64,000 nt of DNA from Saprospiraceae bacterium (lineage in GTDB: Bacteria; Bacteroidota; Bacteroidia; Chitinophagales; Saprospiraceae), in NCBI GenBank assembly GCA_013360405.1, contig JABWBR010000017.1, positions 1-64,000 on the forward strand. Direction: 5' to 3'. Positions 24,630 through 34,321 of this stretch are shown one piece after another. The notes below the pieces were generated by a model. That model had not been told where the DNA came from, did no database searches, and worked only from the letters and a program-made list of their open reading frames with translations. The translations under genes were made by a program, and so were the position numbers. The stretch's first letter is position 1. Each line of letters opens with the position of its first letter.

Positions 24630-27074
24630 ATGAAGGTTTCATTAAACTGGCTGAAAAATTACGTGGAAATTCCGCTAACCCCCGACGAAGTATCGGCGCT
24701 GCTGACCAGCCTGGGCTTAGAGGTTGAAGGCATGGAAAAAACGGAAAGCATTCCCGGCGGCCTCGAAGGACTGGTGGTGAGCCTGGTGGCCGATTGCCAG
24801 AAACACCCCAACGCAGATAAGTTGTCGCTGACTAAAGTAGACGTGGGCACAGGCGAGTTGTTGTCGGTGGTTTGCGGTGCACCCAACGTGGCCAAAGGCC
24901 AAAAGGTGATCGTAGCCACAGTGGGTACCACGCTATATCCCATCGAAGGAGAACCTTTTGTAATTAAAAAAAGTAAAATCCGCGGCGAAGACTCCGAAGG
25001 CATGATCTGCGCCGAAGACGAAATAGGCATCGGCCACAGCCACGCCGGCATCATGGTGCTACCCGCTGATACCATGGTGGGCCTCCCGGCTCGCGAGTAT
25101 TTCCGGCTGGAGACCGACTATGTATACGAAATAGGCCTTACACCCAACCGCTCCGACGCCACCAACCACCTCGGCGTGGCCAGAGACGTAGCAGCAGCCC
25201 TCCGCATCAATTACGGCCATAGCGGCGAACTGCGCTTGCCCGATGTGTCGACTTTTAAGGTTGATAATCGCGATCTGGCACTGGAGGTAACGGTAGAAAA
25301 CACGGAGGCTTGTCCGCGATATTGCGGGGTATCTCTCAAAGGAGTAACCATCAAAGAATCGCCCGACTGGCTCAAACAGCGCCTGCAGGCCGTGGGCGTG
25401 CGCCCTATCAACAATATCGTCGACGCCACCAACTTTGTATTGCACGAATTGGGTCAACCTCTCCACGCTTTTGATCTCGACGAAATTAAAGGCCGCAAGG
25501 TTTTCGTAAAAACCCTGCCCGAAGGAAGCAAATTCCAGAGTCTCGACGGCGTAGAACGCGCGTTGAGCGCCGAAGACCTCATGATCTGCGACGGCAACTC
25601 CAACGGCATGTGTATCGGCGGCGTATTCGGCGGTATCAGCTCGGGCGTGAAAGACGGCACGGCCAATATCTTTCTGGAATCGGCGCATTTCCACCCGCGC
25701 TGGATTCGCCGCAGCAGCATGCGCCATAACCTGCGCACCGATGCCGCCAAAGTTTTTGAAAAAGGCAGCGACCCCAATATCTCGCTGTATGCCCTGCAAC
25801 GCGCAGTATTGCTCATCAAAGAACTCGCCGGCGGAGAAATCGCCTCCGACATCGTCGATATTTACCCCAAACCCATCGAACCGGCTAAGGTAGAACTCAG
25901 CTACGCCCATATCAACAAGCTGATAGGTATTCAAATACCGCCCGAAAAGGTGAAAAACATACTCGATGCGCTCGATATGGCTATCGCGAGCGAAGCCGAC
26001 GGACGACTCACGGTGACCGTGCCGACCAATAAGGCCGACGTGACCCGCGAGGCCGACGTAATCGAGGAGATCCTGCGCGTCTACGGCTTCGACAACGTGC
26101 CCGAACCCGGCATTATCAATATGGCTATGGTCACTTCGGTGCAACCCGATCCCAGTCAGGTGCGCAATACGATCGCCGACCTGCTGGTGGCCAACGGCTT
26201 CCACGAAATGATGGCCATGTCGCTGTCGGAAGCGCGCATCTACAAACAGATCGTAGGCGGCACCCCCGAGGAAGCGCTGGTTTTCATCAACAATACCTCC
26301 AATGTGCACCTCAATATCATGCGGCCTACGATGGTAGTGAGCGGACTGGAGGCGGTAGTGCACAACCAAAACCGGCAGCAGCTCAACCTCAAGTTGTTCG
26401 AATTTGGTAAAACCTACCGCCATAAGGAGGGCGCTATTGAGGAAACCGCGCACCTGTCGATGCTCCTTGCTGGACAACGTTGGCACGAAAGCTGGCTAAA
26501 CAAAGACAAAGCGCTGGTGAATTTCTATCACCTCAAGGCTTTCGTCAAACTGGTTTTGAATAAAATGGGCGTTACCCAATATCAGGAGACCCCCATTAAA
26601 GACGATATTTTTTCTTACGGCGTGCGCTACCACCGCGGCGAGCAGGTGCTGGTCGAGTTGGGACAAGTATCGGCTAAAGTGGCCAAAAAAATGGACGTGC
26701 GGGGGCAGGTGTGTTTTGCCGACCTGCGCTGGGACAACCTACTCAGGAGCCTTGCCAAAAACCGCGTGAGCTACCAGGAAGTGAGCCGCTTCCCCTCTAT
26801 GAGAAGAGATTTGGCCTTAGTTGTTGAAAATTCGGTAAGATTTAGCGATATTGCGGCAATTGCTGCAAAGGCCGGCAAAAAATGGTTGAAAGACACTAAC
26901 CTTTTTGACGTCTACGTGAACGAAGCACAGCTCGGCGCCGGCAAAAAATCCTACGCCGTCAGCTTTGTCTTCGAAGACCCGGAGAAAACCCTCCAGGACA
27001 AAGAAGTAGACCAGGTGGTTGAGCAAATGATCGGCGCTTTTGAAACACAACTAAGTGCACACATCAGGCGTTAA
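24630..27074 (+). CDS. pheT: Phenylalanine--tRNA ligase beta subunit
   Basis: 814 aa, the usual length. The beta subunit of PheRS binds tRNA-Phe and edits mischarged Tyr; it works as an alpha2-beta2 enzyme. Domains in order: tRNA-binding EMAP-like domain (about 40-155), B3/B4 editing domain (about 210-380), B5 DNA-binding-like domain (about 405-480) with the metal-site region, and the C-terminal FDX-ACB anticodon-binding domain (about 720-814) starting at FPSMRRDLALV. pheS is not in the window. Confidence 0.97.
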   Translation: MKVSLNWLKNYVEIPLTPDEVSALLTSLGLEVEGMEKTESIPGGLEGLVVSLVADCQKHPNADKLSLTKVDVGTGELLSVVCGAPNVAKGQKVIVATVGTTLYPIEGEPFVIKKSKIRGEDSEGMICAEDEIGIGHSHAGIMVLPADTMVGLPAREYFRLETDYVYEIGLTPNRSDATNHLGVARDVAAALRINYGHSGELRLPDVSTFKVDNRDLALEVTVENTEACPRYCGVSLKGVTIKESPDWLKQRLQAVGVRPINNIVDATNFVLHELGQPLHAFDLDEIKGRKVFVKTLPEGSKFQSLDGVERALSAEDLMICDGNSNGMCIGGVFGGISSGVKDGTANIFLESAHFHPRWIRRSSMRHNLRTDAAKVFEKGSDPNISLYALQRAVLLIKELAGGEIASDIVDIYPKPIEPAKVELSYAHINKLIGIQIPPEKVKNILDALDMAIASEADGRLTVTVPTNKADVTREADVIEEILRVYGFDNVPEPGIINMAMVTSVQPDPSQVRNTIADLLVANGFHEMMAMSLSEARIYKQIVGGTPEEALVFINNTSNVHLNIMRPTMVVSGLEAVVHNQNRQQLNLKLFEFGKTYRHKEGAIEETAHLSMLLAGQRWHESWLNKDKALVNFYHLKAFVKLVLNKMGVTQYQETPIKDDIFSYGVRYHRGEQVLVELGQVSAKVAKKMDVRGQVCFADLRWDNLLRSLAKNRVSYQEVSRFPSMRRDLALVVENSVRFSDIAAIAAKAGKKWLKDTNLFDVYVNEAQLGAGKKSYAVSFVFEDPEKTLQDKEVDQVVEQMIGAFETQLSAHIRR

Positions 27075-27125
27075 TCAAAAAGCGAACCGTTTTGCGGCAA
27101 GCGAAAAAAAATGTATCTCGCTCCC

Positions 27126-27422
27126 ATGAACGTTATTGACCAACTCGACCAAATTGAACTCAAGGCGCGGCAGTTGCTGCTCAAACTGGAGCGGCTAAGG
27201 CTGGAAAACGCTGAATTGAAAGAAGAAAACGAACACCTCAAGGCCGAGCTCGACAAACAACGCGGCGCGGTGGGGGTGCTGAAAGATAAATTGGAAAAAA
27301 CGCACGGGGTGCTCGAATTGCCGAAAGGCAACGATTCCGAGCAAGCCCAACAACTCAGGCAACAACTGGATCAATACATCCGGGAAATTGATAAATGTAT
27401 TGAGTGGTTGCACAATTATTAG
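27126..27422 (+). CDS. Coiled-coil protein, ZapB-like
   Basis: 98 aa, almost all coiled coil with heptads (DQLDQIELKARQLLLKL..., ENAELKEENEHLKAEL), resembling the cell-division factor ZapB in length and layout. It lies between pheT and zapA with 6 bases to zapA, so a role in Z-ring stabilisation with ZapA is a natural inference. Start at 27126 (MNVIDQL) is chosen over 27111 because MYLAP is atypical; the difference is five residues. Confidence 0.7.
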   Translation: MNVIDQLDQIELKARQLLLKLERLRLENAELKEENEHLKAELDKQRGAVGVLKDKLEKTHGVLELPKGNDSEQAQQLRQQLDQYIREIDKCIEWLHNY

Positions 27423-27428
27423 AAGTGC

Positions 27429-27728
27429 ATGGAAACACAGGATACGAAAAGCATTACCGTGTTGATAGCCGGAAGGCCGTATCCTTTGAAAATAAAGGAA
27501 ACTGACGAGCCTGTTATCCGCAGAATTGTCAAGGAGGTCAACGATAAAATTAACCGTTTTCAGTTGACTTATGCCAATAAAGACAAGCAAGATTGTCTTT
27601 CCATGGCGCTCCTCACGTATGCGGTAGATTTGCACAAAACACAACAGGCCCTGCCGGCTACCGAAGATCCTGCCGTTGCCGATAAACTCACGCAACTCGA
27701 CGCGTTGATAGACAAGTTGTTGCAGTAA
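27429..27728 (+). CDS. zapA: Cell division protein ZapA
   Basis: 99 aa. ZapA binds FtsZ and bundles protofilaments at the Z-ring. The family pattern is clear: SITVLIAGRPYPLKIKETDE at the start, then IRRIVKEVNDKINRFQ and LSMALLTYAVDLHKTQ in the helical part. It follows the coiled-coil gene by 6 bases and is 87 bases before rny. Confidence 0.88.
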   Translation: METQDTKSITVLIAGRPYPLKIKETDEPVIRRIVKEVNDKINRFQLTYANKDKQDCLSMALLTYAVDLHKTQQALPATEDPAVADKLTQLDALIDKLLQ

Positions 27729-27763
27729 CCCATCCCATTGCGTTGATTCCGTTTTTTTAACCC

Positions 27764-27796
27764 CGCAGTAAATGGCTGCGGAGGCACTTTTTATTT
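27764..27796 (+). terminator. Weak hairpin with T-rich tail
   Basis: cgcag/ctgcg stem (with two further pairs beyond a mismatch) followed by actttttattt, in the zapA-rny gap. Possible attenuator or terminator. Confidence 0.35.
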
Positions 27797-27815
27797 ACTT
27801 CAAAAACCTGAACTT

Positions 27816-29498
27816 ATGGATATCGGAATCGGAATCGCCATAGGGCTCGCAATCGGAGCCGTGGTCGGTTTTCTGATTTTGCAGGCGGCTGTAAAAAAAG
27901 CCAAGCAGCAAAAGGTAGAAGAATTCAACGCTCAAGCTGACCAACAAGTAAAAGAAGCGCGTCTGACAGCAAAAAGAATCGTCGACGAAGCAGAAACCAA
28001 AGCCGAGAAGATGGTCTCGCAGGCCGAGATCGAAAACGAAAAGATCAAACAGCGCAAAATACAGGAAGCCAAAGAACGCTTCAATAAGATGCGCTCAGAG
28101 TTCGACAGTGAGAAAGCCCAGCACGTGGTGGTGATGAAAGAACGCGAGATGGAGGTCAAAGCACTGGAAGGCGAACTCAGGCAAAAAGAAGAGAAATTTG
28201 AAGAACGCATCAAATCGTATGAATCTCAGCGCCTCGAACTGGAGCAAAAAGAAGCCGACCTGAAAGCTATCCGCGAAAACCTCGATATGCAACTCAAGGT
28301 GGTGGCCAAAAAACGCGAAGAACTCGAAGCCGCCAACGAGATGCGCATCAAGGAACTGGAAAGTATCGCCAGGCTGAGCGAACACGAAGCCAAGGACCTC
28401 CTCATCGAGGCCGTACGCGCCAAAGCCGAAACCGACGCAATGGCTATCGTGAAGGAATCGGTGGAACAAGCCAAGGTGACCGCCAGCAAGGAAGCCAAAA
28501 AGATCGTCATCCAGACGATCCAGCGCATGTGCGCCGAATATACGATCGAAAATACGGTGTCGGTGTTCAACCTCGACTCCGACGACCTAAAAGGCCAGAT
28601 TATCGGCCGCGAAGGCCGCAATATCCGCGCCCTCGAAGCAGCTACCGGCGCCGAAATTATCGTGGACGATACCCCCGAAGCAATCGTAATTTCGAGCTTC
28701 GACCCCATCCGCCGCGAAATCGCCCGCCTGGCCCTGAAAAAACTGGTAGCCGACGGCCGCATCCACCCCGCACGCATCGAAGAAGTGGTGGCCAAAACGC
28801 GCAAACAACTCGATGAGCAAATCGTGGAAATCGGCGAACGCACAGTGATCGACCTCGACCTCCACGGCCTCGACCCCTACCTCGTGAAGATGGTGGGCCG
28901 CATGCGCTTCCGCTCGTCATACGGACAAAACCTGCTCAAACACTCAATAGAGACCGCCAACCTCTGCGCCATTATGGCCGCCGAACTGGGGCTCAATCCC
29001 AAGCAGGTTAAACTGGCTAAACGCGCCGGACTGCTCCACGACATCGGCAAGGTGGCAGAAGAAGAAAGCGAACTGTCGCACGCTATCCTCGGTATGAAGC
29101 TGTGCGAAAAGTATAAAGAACACCCCGTGGTGTGCAACGCCGTAGGCGCCCACCACGACGAAATAGAGATGAACAATATCATCTCCCCGATTATCCAGGC
29201 TTGCGACGCCATATCCGGCGCCCGCCCCGGCGCCCGCCGCGAAATCCTGGAAAGCTACCTCAAGCGCATCGGCGAACTCGAGGAATTGGCAATGGCTTAC
29301 GACGGCGTGCAAAAAGCCTATGCTATGCAAGCCGGCCGCGAACTCCGCGTCATCGTAGAAGCAGAAAAGGTCACCGACCAGTTCGCCGACGACCTCGCGT
29401 TTATGATCTCGCAGAAGATACAGGAGGAAATGCAATATCCCGGCCAGATCAAGGTGACGGTCATCCGCGAAAAACGCGCGGTGTCGTTTGCGAGATAA
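27816..29498 (+). CDS. rny: Ribonuclease Y
   Basis: 560 aa. Membrane-anchored endoribonuclease that starts mRNA decay. N-terminal transmembrane helix (about 3-23), long coiled coil (about 27-210), KH domain ([19 protein letters not shown], about 250-300) and metal-dependent HD domain with LLHDIGKV (about 375-470). The C-terminal segment is the family's own. Size and order are standard. Confidence 0.97.
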   Translation: MDIGIGIAIGLAIGAVVGFLILQAAVKKAKQQKVEEFNAQADQQVKEARLTAKRIVDEAETKAEKMVSQAEIENEKIKQRKIQEAKERFNKMRSEFDSEKAQHVVVMKEREMEVKALEGELRQKEEKFEERIKSYESQRLELEQKEADLKAIRENLDMQLKVVAKKREELEAANEMRIKELESIARLSEHEAKDLLIEAVRAKAETDAMAIVKESVEQAKVTASKEAKKIVIQTIQRMCAEYTIENTVSVFNLDSDDLKGQIIGREGRNIRALEAATGAEIIVDDTPEAIVISSFDPIRREIARLALKKLVADGRIHPARIEEVVAKTRKQLDEQIVEIGERTVIDLDLHGLDPYLVKMVGRMRFRSSYGQNLLKHSIETANLCAIMAAELGLNPKQVKLAKRAGLLHDIGKVAEEESELSHAILGMKLCEKYKEHPVVCNAVGAHHDEIEMNNIISPIIQACDAISGARPGARREILESYLKRIGELEELAMAYDGVQKAYAMQAGRELRVIVEAEKVTDQFADDLAFMISQKIQEEMQYPGQIKVTVIREKRAVSFAR

Positions 29499-29520
29499 GT
29501 GATCTTTTTACCAGACTGCC

Positions 29521-29583
29521 AGACTATTGGACTTTGAGACTATTTGCCGCAGAGGTCCAATAGTCCCACAGTCCAATAGTCCA
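29521..29583. repeat. Inverted repeat of 'ccaatagtc' words
   Basis: ctattggactttgagactat and the reverse-complementary aatagtcccacagtccaatag, just after the rny stop (29498) and before the serine hydrolase start (29587). It may end rny transcription. Confidence 0.5.
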
Positions 29584-29586
29584 GCC

Positions 29587-30822
29587 ATGAGATTCCTCTA
29601 TCTCTACCTAATCCTACTGCTTTCCCTGTCCGTATCAGGCCAGAAAACGGACTTATTAGGCCAATTAATCAAACAACACAAAACAACCCTCGGCGATTGG
29701 GCCGCCGATCCCGCCAAATACGATATACAAGTCATTTATACCCAAATAGATCGCGACGCGAATAACCATCCATCTTTTACTTCTTACCGCTGGGGCGTCG
29801 ACTCCAAACGCTATTTCTACCCCGCCAGCACGGTCAAAATGCCGGCGGCTTTCCTGGCTCTTGAAAAACTCAACGACCTGCGCATCCGGGTACTCGACAA
29901 GTTTACCCCCATGCGGGTCGGCGCCGTGACCCCGCCCCAAACACCGGTGGTGACCGATACCTCATCAGCCAACGACCTGCCCTCGCTGGCGCATTACGCC
30001 AAAAAGATTTTTGTGGTGAGCGACAACGACGCCTTCAACCGTCTTTACGAATGGCTGGGGCAGTCCTACTTCAATGAAAAACTCTGGGAAAAAGGCTACC
30101 GCGATACGCGCATTTTGCGCCGACTGGCCAATCCGGCATTCGACGACGAAACCAACCGCTATACTAATCCCATAACCTTGTATCGATATGATACGGTCTT
30201 TTACTATCAGGGAGAGGTATACAGCGACCTCACGCCGCCCAACCTGGGCCTTAGTGCCGAGCAACGCGGCATCGCCTACCTCGACAACCAGGACAAACGA
30301 GTGGACGGGGCCTTCGATTTCAGCAACAAAAATTACTTGTCGCTGCAAAACCTGCACGATATACTCAAAGCAGTGATCTTCCCCGAGGCTACGCCGCCCG
30401 CACAGCGTTTTCACCTCACCGAAGACGACTACCGCTACCTATACCGATGCATGTCGATGTGGCCGCGTGAAAGCCGCCACCCTTCGTATCACCAGGCCGA
30501 CAATTATGTCAAATTCTGGATGTACGGCGACAGCACCCAGGCACTTATACCAGGGGTGCGCATTTTTAATAAAGTGGGTTGGTCTTACGGTTTTTTAACC
30601 GACATCGCCTATATCGTCGACCTGGAGAAAGGTGTGGAGTTTTTCTTATCAGGCACGATACACGTTAATGCCAATCAGGTATACAACGATGGGATCTACG
30701 AATACGATGAGATTGGGCTCCCATTTTTCAGCCAGTTGGGCAAGCTGATTTACGACTACGAGCTGCAACGCCCGCGAAAGGTCAAACCCGACCTGAATAA
30801 ATTTAGGCTGAAATACGATTGA
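29587..30822 (+). CDS. Serine hydrolase, class A beta-lactamase-like
   Basis: 411 aa with signal peptide (MRFLYLYLILLLSLSVSGQ). A beta-lactamase/transpeptidase-like fold: SxxK motif S81-T-V-K84 in FYPASTVKMPAAF, S-D-N motif near 145 (VVSDNDAFNRLYEWLG), and a KVG in place of KTG (FNKVGWSYGF). These are the motifs of penicillin-binding-type serine enzymes, acting in the periplasm. Whether it hydrolyses beta-lactams, or cuts peptidoglycan or another substrate, is not clear. The start at 29587 is chosen for the signal peptide; an ATG 60 bases earlier is in repeat sequence. Confidence 0.85.
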   Translation: MRFLYLYLILLLSLSVSGQKTDLLGQLIKQHKTTLGDWAADPAKYDIQVIYTQIDRDANNHPSFTSYRWGVDSKRYFYPASTVKMPAAFLALEKLNDLRIRVLDKFTPMRVGAVTPPQTPVVTDTSSANDLPSLAHYAKKIFVVSDNDAFNRLYEWLGQSYFNEKLWEKGYRDTRILRRLANPAFDDETNRYTNPITLYRYDTVFYYQGEVYSDLTPPNLGLSAEQRGIAYLDNQDKRVDGAFDFSNKNYLSLQNLHDILKAVIFPEATPPAQRFHLTEDDYRYLYRCMSMWPRESRHPSYHQADNYVKFWMYGDSTQALIPGVRIFNKVGWSYGFLTDIAYIVDLEKGVEFFLSGTIHVNANQVYNDGIYEYDEIGLPFFSQLGKLIYDYELQRPRKVKPDLNKFRLKYD

Positions 30823-30874
30823 GTGGTGCTACGTAGCGATATGGTCGTTTACATTTCGCGCTACGTAACACCAC
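30823..30874. repeat. Hairpin with 'gtggtgctacgtag' arms
   Basis: gtggtgctacgtagcg at 30823 pairs with cgcgctacgtaacaccac ending 30874, in the gap between convergent genes (30822 + and 30916 -). It is a likely bidirectional terminator. Confidence 0.5.
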
Positions 30875-30915
30875 CTAACTTGTCTGACTGCCGACTGCCA
30901 ATAGCTGACTGCTGA

Positions 30916-31779
30916 TCACATTTTCTTCCACTCCGCCATAGCCTTCTCTACTTCGGCTTTTATTTCGGGGTAGTACTTGTATTCGTCATTGGTTTTGCTC
31001 AATTCCGCCAATTTCTGGGCGGTAGCCAGGGCTGCTTTGTAGTCGCCGCGTTTGGCTTGTACGCGGGCCTTCACCCACCAGTTCCACACATCGACGCGCA
31101 GGGTGGCGCTTTCGTCGGCGTGTTGGAGGGCCAGGTTGAGGTCGCCGTCGTTTTCAGCGAGGAACTCGGCGGCTTCGGCGTGAATCCACCATTTATCATC
31201 GACGGGGGCTGTCATCAGGGCGTTTTCAATATTTGCCAGCGAAAACTTCATCACGTCGGCAGAGAAAGGCAGGTAGATGCGCTTTTTCTCCCAAGCCAGG
31301 CGGATATAGCCGCGGTCCATGCCTTGGTTTTCGATCGTGTATTGCAGGTGCTCCTCGTCCTGTACGACGGTTTTGGTCTGCACCTCGAAGCGCAGGGCGT
31401 CTTTCGACTGGTCGTAGTTGTAGCCGCCCCACTGGTCGGTAACCGTATTTAGTATCGCCGTCCAGGTATCGCCTTCTTTGGGGATGAGGAACAACGCGTA
31501 TTTGCCTTTAGGCAATTCCTTGCCATCAATTTTTACGTCGGTGCTGAATTCGATCGTCGTGGCCTGGTTAGCGCCTGCGCGCCACAATTTGTCGTAGGGT
31601 ACTACATCGCCCCATATCTTGCGCCCCCTGACGGCTGGGCTGGAGTAGTTAACCGTCACGTCGGTGAGTCCTACGCGGTAAGACACACTTGCTTTCGGGC
31701 TTTTCGCCGGTAATTCGAGCTGTGCCTGCAGGGAGGCTGCTACGAGGAAGGTCAATAGGATTGTTAAGGTTGATTTCAT
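30916..31779 (-). CDS. DUF2911 family secreted protein
   Basis: 287 aa with signal peptide (MKSTLTILLTFLVAASLQAQ). The DUF2911 pattern is visible at 25-170: KASVSYRVGLTDVTVNYSSPAVRGRKIWG, then GKYALFLIPKEGDTWTAILN. DUF2911 is common in Bacteroidota and has no assigned activity. The C-terminal part (about 190-287) is helical and TPR-like (AEAAEFLAENDGDLNLALQHAD). It is separated from the thioredoxin-family gene upstream by an inverted repeat. Confidence 0.9.
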   Translation of the reverse strand: MKSTLTILLTFLVAASLQAQLELPAKSPKASVSYRVGLTDVTVNYSSPAVRGRKIWGDVVPYDKLWRAGANQATTIEFSTDVKIDGKELPKGKYALFLIPKEGDTWTAILNTVTDQWGGYNYDQSKDALRFEVQTKTVVQDEEHLQYTIENQGMDRGYIRLAWEKKRIYLPFSADVMKFSLANIENALMTAPVDDKWWIHAEAAEFLAENDGDLNLALQHADESATLRVDVWNWWVKARVQAKRGDYKAALATAQKLAELSKTNDEYKYYPEIKAEVEKAMAEWKKM

Positions 31780-31794
31780 GGTTGTGGTCTGTTT

Positions 31795-31883
31795 TCTGTT
31801 CTCTGTTGTCGGTTCTCTGTTATCGGTTCAATATTTATTTAGAAGCATAAAGAACGGATAACGGACAACCGACAACCGACAAC
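31795..31883. repeat. Inverted repeat of 'gttgtcggtt' words
   Basis: ctgttgtcggttctctgttatcggtt at the left is matched by aacggataacggacaaccgacaaccgacaac on the right, with a short AT spacer. It lies between the DUF2911 start and the upstream gene stop (31891). Confidence 0.5.
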
Positions 31884-31890
31884 ATTTTTA

Positions 31891-33057
31891 TTAATTGGCT
31901 CCCCACTGCTCCAACAGCTGGGTGGTGCCGCTATAGTCTTCGCCATTTTTCTTGGCGATATCGATGGCTGTTTTTGCGGCCTTTTTGCCTTTTTTCTTTT
32001 CGCCGAGTTTGAAATAGAGGGCGGCGAGGGTATCGTTATTAAAATACTGGTTTTCGAGTTCAACCGAGCGTTTGGCCCAGCCGAGTGCTTTTTTGAGCAT
32101 GTCTTTATCCTGGATGCTTTCGTAGAAAGTCCAGGCTACGTTATTGAGTTCGTTGAAATCGTCGGAGGGATATTTGTCAAAATAATCCACTGCTGATTTG
32201 GCAAAATTATTCACGTCGCCGAGCATATTGTAGTAGCTCATACGGAAGTTAGCGCTGAGGCGGGCGGCTTGTTCGGGGTATACTTTGGCGTACATTTTGT
32301 CCACCTCGCTGAGCGCCGATTCGCCTTCATTGCCGTTGGCGAAAGCTTTTTGCATAATCAATTGCTGGACGCGATCGATAATGGCATCTTGTCCGAATTG
32401 TTCTTCAAAAGCGGCGCGGTTTTTCACCATGTAGTCAAACAGCTTAGAGTCGGGATTGTCAACGATATAATAGATCAGCTCCAAATTCTGGGGCGTATTC
32501 CAGTCTGACTGCGTAGCCAGGTATTCTTCTGCCACGGGCAGGTGGCCGCCGTCCATGGCGTTAAGACGCGCCATAGCGAGGTCGTAGAGGAATTGCGGGT
32601 CGCGGTTGCCGTTTTCATAGCTGGAAATGAGGCCGCCGAGGCGTTTACCTGGGTCTAAGGCGACTTTGCCAAGTTCGATAAAGGCTTCTGCTTCCTGATA
32701 GCCCACTGCGCGATGGACTACCATGCCGTCGCCGTCAACGAAAAGGAAGCTCGGATAAGCCTGAACGGTATAACGCTGGGCCAGCTCGATGCCTTCGCCC
32801 TTCTCCATGTCGATTTTGGCGTTAATAAATTTTGAGTTGTAGAAATCGCCTACTTCTTTTTGCGTAAACACCTGGCTTGCCATCATCTTGCAGGGGCCGC
32901 ACCAGGTAGTGTAGGCATCTACAAAGATGAGTGCATTTTGCGCTTTGGCTTTAGCCAGCAGATCGTTCCATTGGCCTTCGTTAAATTTAATGCCGCCTTG
33001 CGCCATAAGCGCGCCGCACAGGAGCAGCATCGACAGCGTTGCATAAGTTTTTTTCAT
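31891..33057 (-). CDS. Secreted thioredoxin-fold protein with helical repeats
   Basis: 388 aa. Signal peptide (1-20, ...CGALMAQ) then a thioredoxin-like domain (about 25-140) with redox motif WC53GPC56K. The C-terminal ~240 residues are helical, with repeats that look TPR-like. A periplasmic thiol oxidoreductase with a binding scaffold is the inferred role. Start at 33057 (MKKTYATL). The gene 33095-34264 is a paralogue with the same layout and lies immediately upstream, so the pair arose by tandem duplication. Confidence 0.85.
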   Translation of the reverse strand: MKKTYATLSMLLLCGALMAQGGIKFNEGQWNDLLAKAKAQNALIFVDAYTTWCGPCKMMASQVFTQKEVGDFYNSKFINAKIDMEKGEGIELAQRYTVQAYPSFLFVDGDGMVVHRAVGYQEAEAFIELGKVALDPGKRLGGLISSYENGNRDPQFLYDLAMARLNAMDGGHLPVAEEYLATQSDWNTPQNLELIYYIVDNPDSKLFDYMVKNRAAFEEQFGQDAIIDRVQQLIMQKAFANGNEGESALSEVDKMYAKVYPEQAARLSANFRMSYYNMLGDVNNFAKSAVDYFDKYPSDDFNELNNVAWTFYESIQDKDMLKKALGWAKRSVELENQYFNNDTLAALYFKLGEKKKGKKAAKTAIDIAKKNGEDYSGTTQLLEQWGAN

Positions 33058-33094
33058 GAATAAAGTCATTAATTGAAAGGGATGAAAAATCAGT

Positions 33095-34264
33095 TTATCC
33101 TTGAATGCGTTGAATGAGCGATTCGACCATGCGCACGGCCGGCGGATTTTTTTCTTTGGCCAGTTCGAGCGCTTTGTTAGCTGCTTTTAGCGCGTCGTTT
33201 TCTTTTTGGTTCATAAAAAGAATATTGGCGTAAGCAAAATAGTGCTCGTAGGTACCGCCGTCTTTGGCGGCATCGTGTGCAAATTCTTCTGCAGCTTTCA
33301 TTGCTTTGTCGTCGTCACGGAAAGTATTGGCAATGGTATTGGCGATGCGGTATTGTTCGGCGGGGCGGTTCTCGGTCGTTTTTTTAATAAAATCTTTAGC
33401 TGCTTGCGTATAAGCTTTGGCGTCGCGCAGTGCCATCGCGTAGTCCATTTCGCTTTTTGCAGTAAAAAGTTCTGCAGCAGCCGGGTTGTGTTTTTTCATT
33501 TTCATCTGCGCTTCCGCCAGCAATTCGCGGTTTTGGAAGTCGGTTGCTTTTTTTACCGTTTTTTCGCAGGCAGCCTGTATCTGGTCATTCACCGCTTTTT
33601 CCGAAGTGAGGGCGGCAATTTTAGTGCGATGTTCTACGAGTAAGTCGAATGCTTTGGAATCGGCTTCAGCGGCGGCAACTAATATGAAGCGCAGGTTTTG
33701 CTCGGTAGTGAGGTCTTTTTGTGCGCGAAGATACTCGTTGGCGATCTTCATGCTAGGCTTGCCGGCTTTGTTGAGGGCGCGCACGTAGTTGATCATCAAT
33801 TCGGGGTCGCGGCTGCCTTTATCGTATTCGGCGGCATAACCCACGCTTCGGTCTACTTTGCCAAGGGCTTGCTTGCCCAGGTTGATAAAGCCGCTAGCAT
33901 CCTGCGCGCCGCGCACTTGCGTCACTACATCGCCGTTGTAGTCGATGTAAAACAAGGTAGGAAACGCAGAGACGGGGTATTTTTTGCGAAATTCAAGGCC
34001 TTCGCCTCTTTCCATGTCCAATTTGACGTTCACGAAATTGGCATTGTAAAACTGGCCCACTTCTTCCTTGGTGAATACGTCGCTGGCCATGCGTTTGCAG
34101 GGGCCGCACCATACGGCATAAGCGTCGACAAAAATTATTCTATCCTGTTTTTTTGCTTCCGCGATGGCTTCCTGCCAGGTGCCGTGGAAAAAATCGATGC
34201 CCTGGGCAAAGATCCCCAGGCTGTAAGCGATAAAAAGCAAGGTTAGGGTTGCTCTAATTCTCAT
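33095..34264 (-). CDS. Secreted thioredoxin-fold protein, paralogue of the next gene
   Basis: 389 aa with signal peptide (1-20, ...YSLGIFAQ), thioredoxin domain with WC53GPC56K, and a long helical C-terminus. It aligns with 31891-33057 over its whole length: shared segments include AxAKxxxxxIFVDAYxxWCGPC, GEGxExxxxYxVxAxPxxxFxD and GSRDPEL/GNRDPQF. The cysteine positions are identical. Start at 34264 (MRIRATL). The gene ends 37 bases from the next start, so they may be cotranscribed. Confidence 0.86.
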   Translation of the reverse strand: MRIRATLTLLFIAYSLGIFAQGIDFFHGTWQEAIAEAKKQDRIIFVDAYAVWCGPCKRMASDVFTKEEVGQFYNANFVNVKLDMERGEGLEFRKKYPVSAFPTLFYIDYNGDVVTQVRGAQDASGFINLGKQALGKVDRSVGYAAEYDKGSRDPELMINYVRALNKAGKPSMKIANEYLRAQKDLTTEQNLRFILVAAAEADSKAFDLLVEHRTKIAALTSEKAVNDQIQAACEKTVKKATDFQNRELLAEAQMKMKKHNPAAAELFTAKSEMDYAMALRDAKAYTQAAKDFIKKTTENRPAEQYRIANTIANTFRDDDKAMKAAEEFAHDAAKDGGTYEHYFAYANILFMNQKENDALKAANKALELAKEKNPPAVRMVESLIQRIQG

Positions 34265-34321
34265 GGTTACAAAATTTTGATGCAAAAATGCAAAACATTG
34301 GTCGTCAATGCAAGCGCGGAG

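Noticed and set aside
25059-26486. 475-codon open frame on the minus strand inside pheT
   Set aside because: Antisense shadow of a long, strongly supported coding gene; translation shows no domain and an atypical composition rich in His, Val and Gly.
27729-27815. 6S RNA between zapA and rny, by analogy with zapA-ssrS in other phyla
   Set aside because: The gap is only 87 bases, too short for a 6S RNA, and shows only a weak hairpin.
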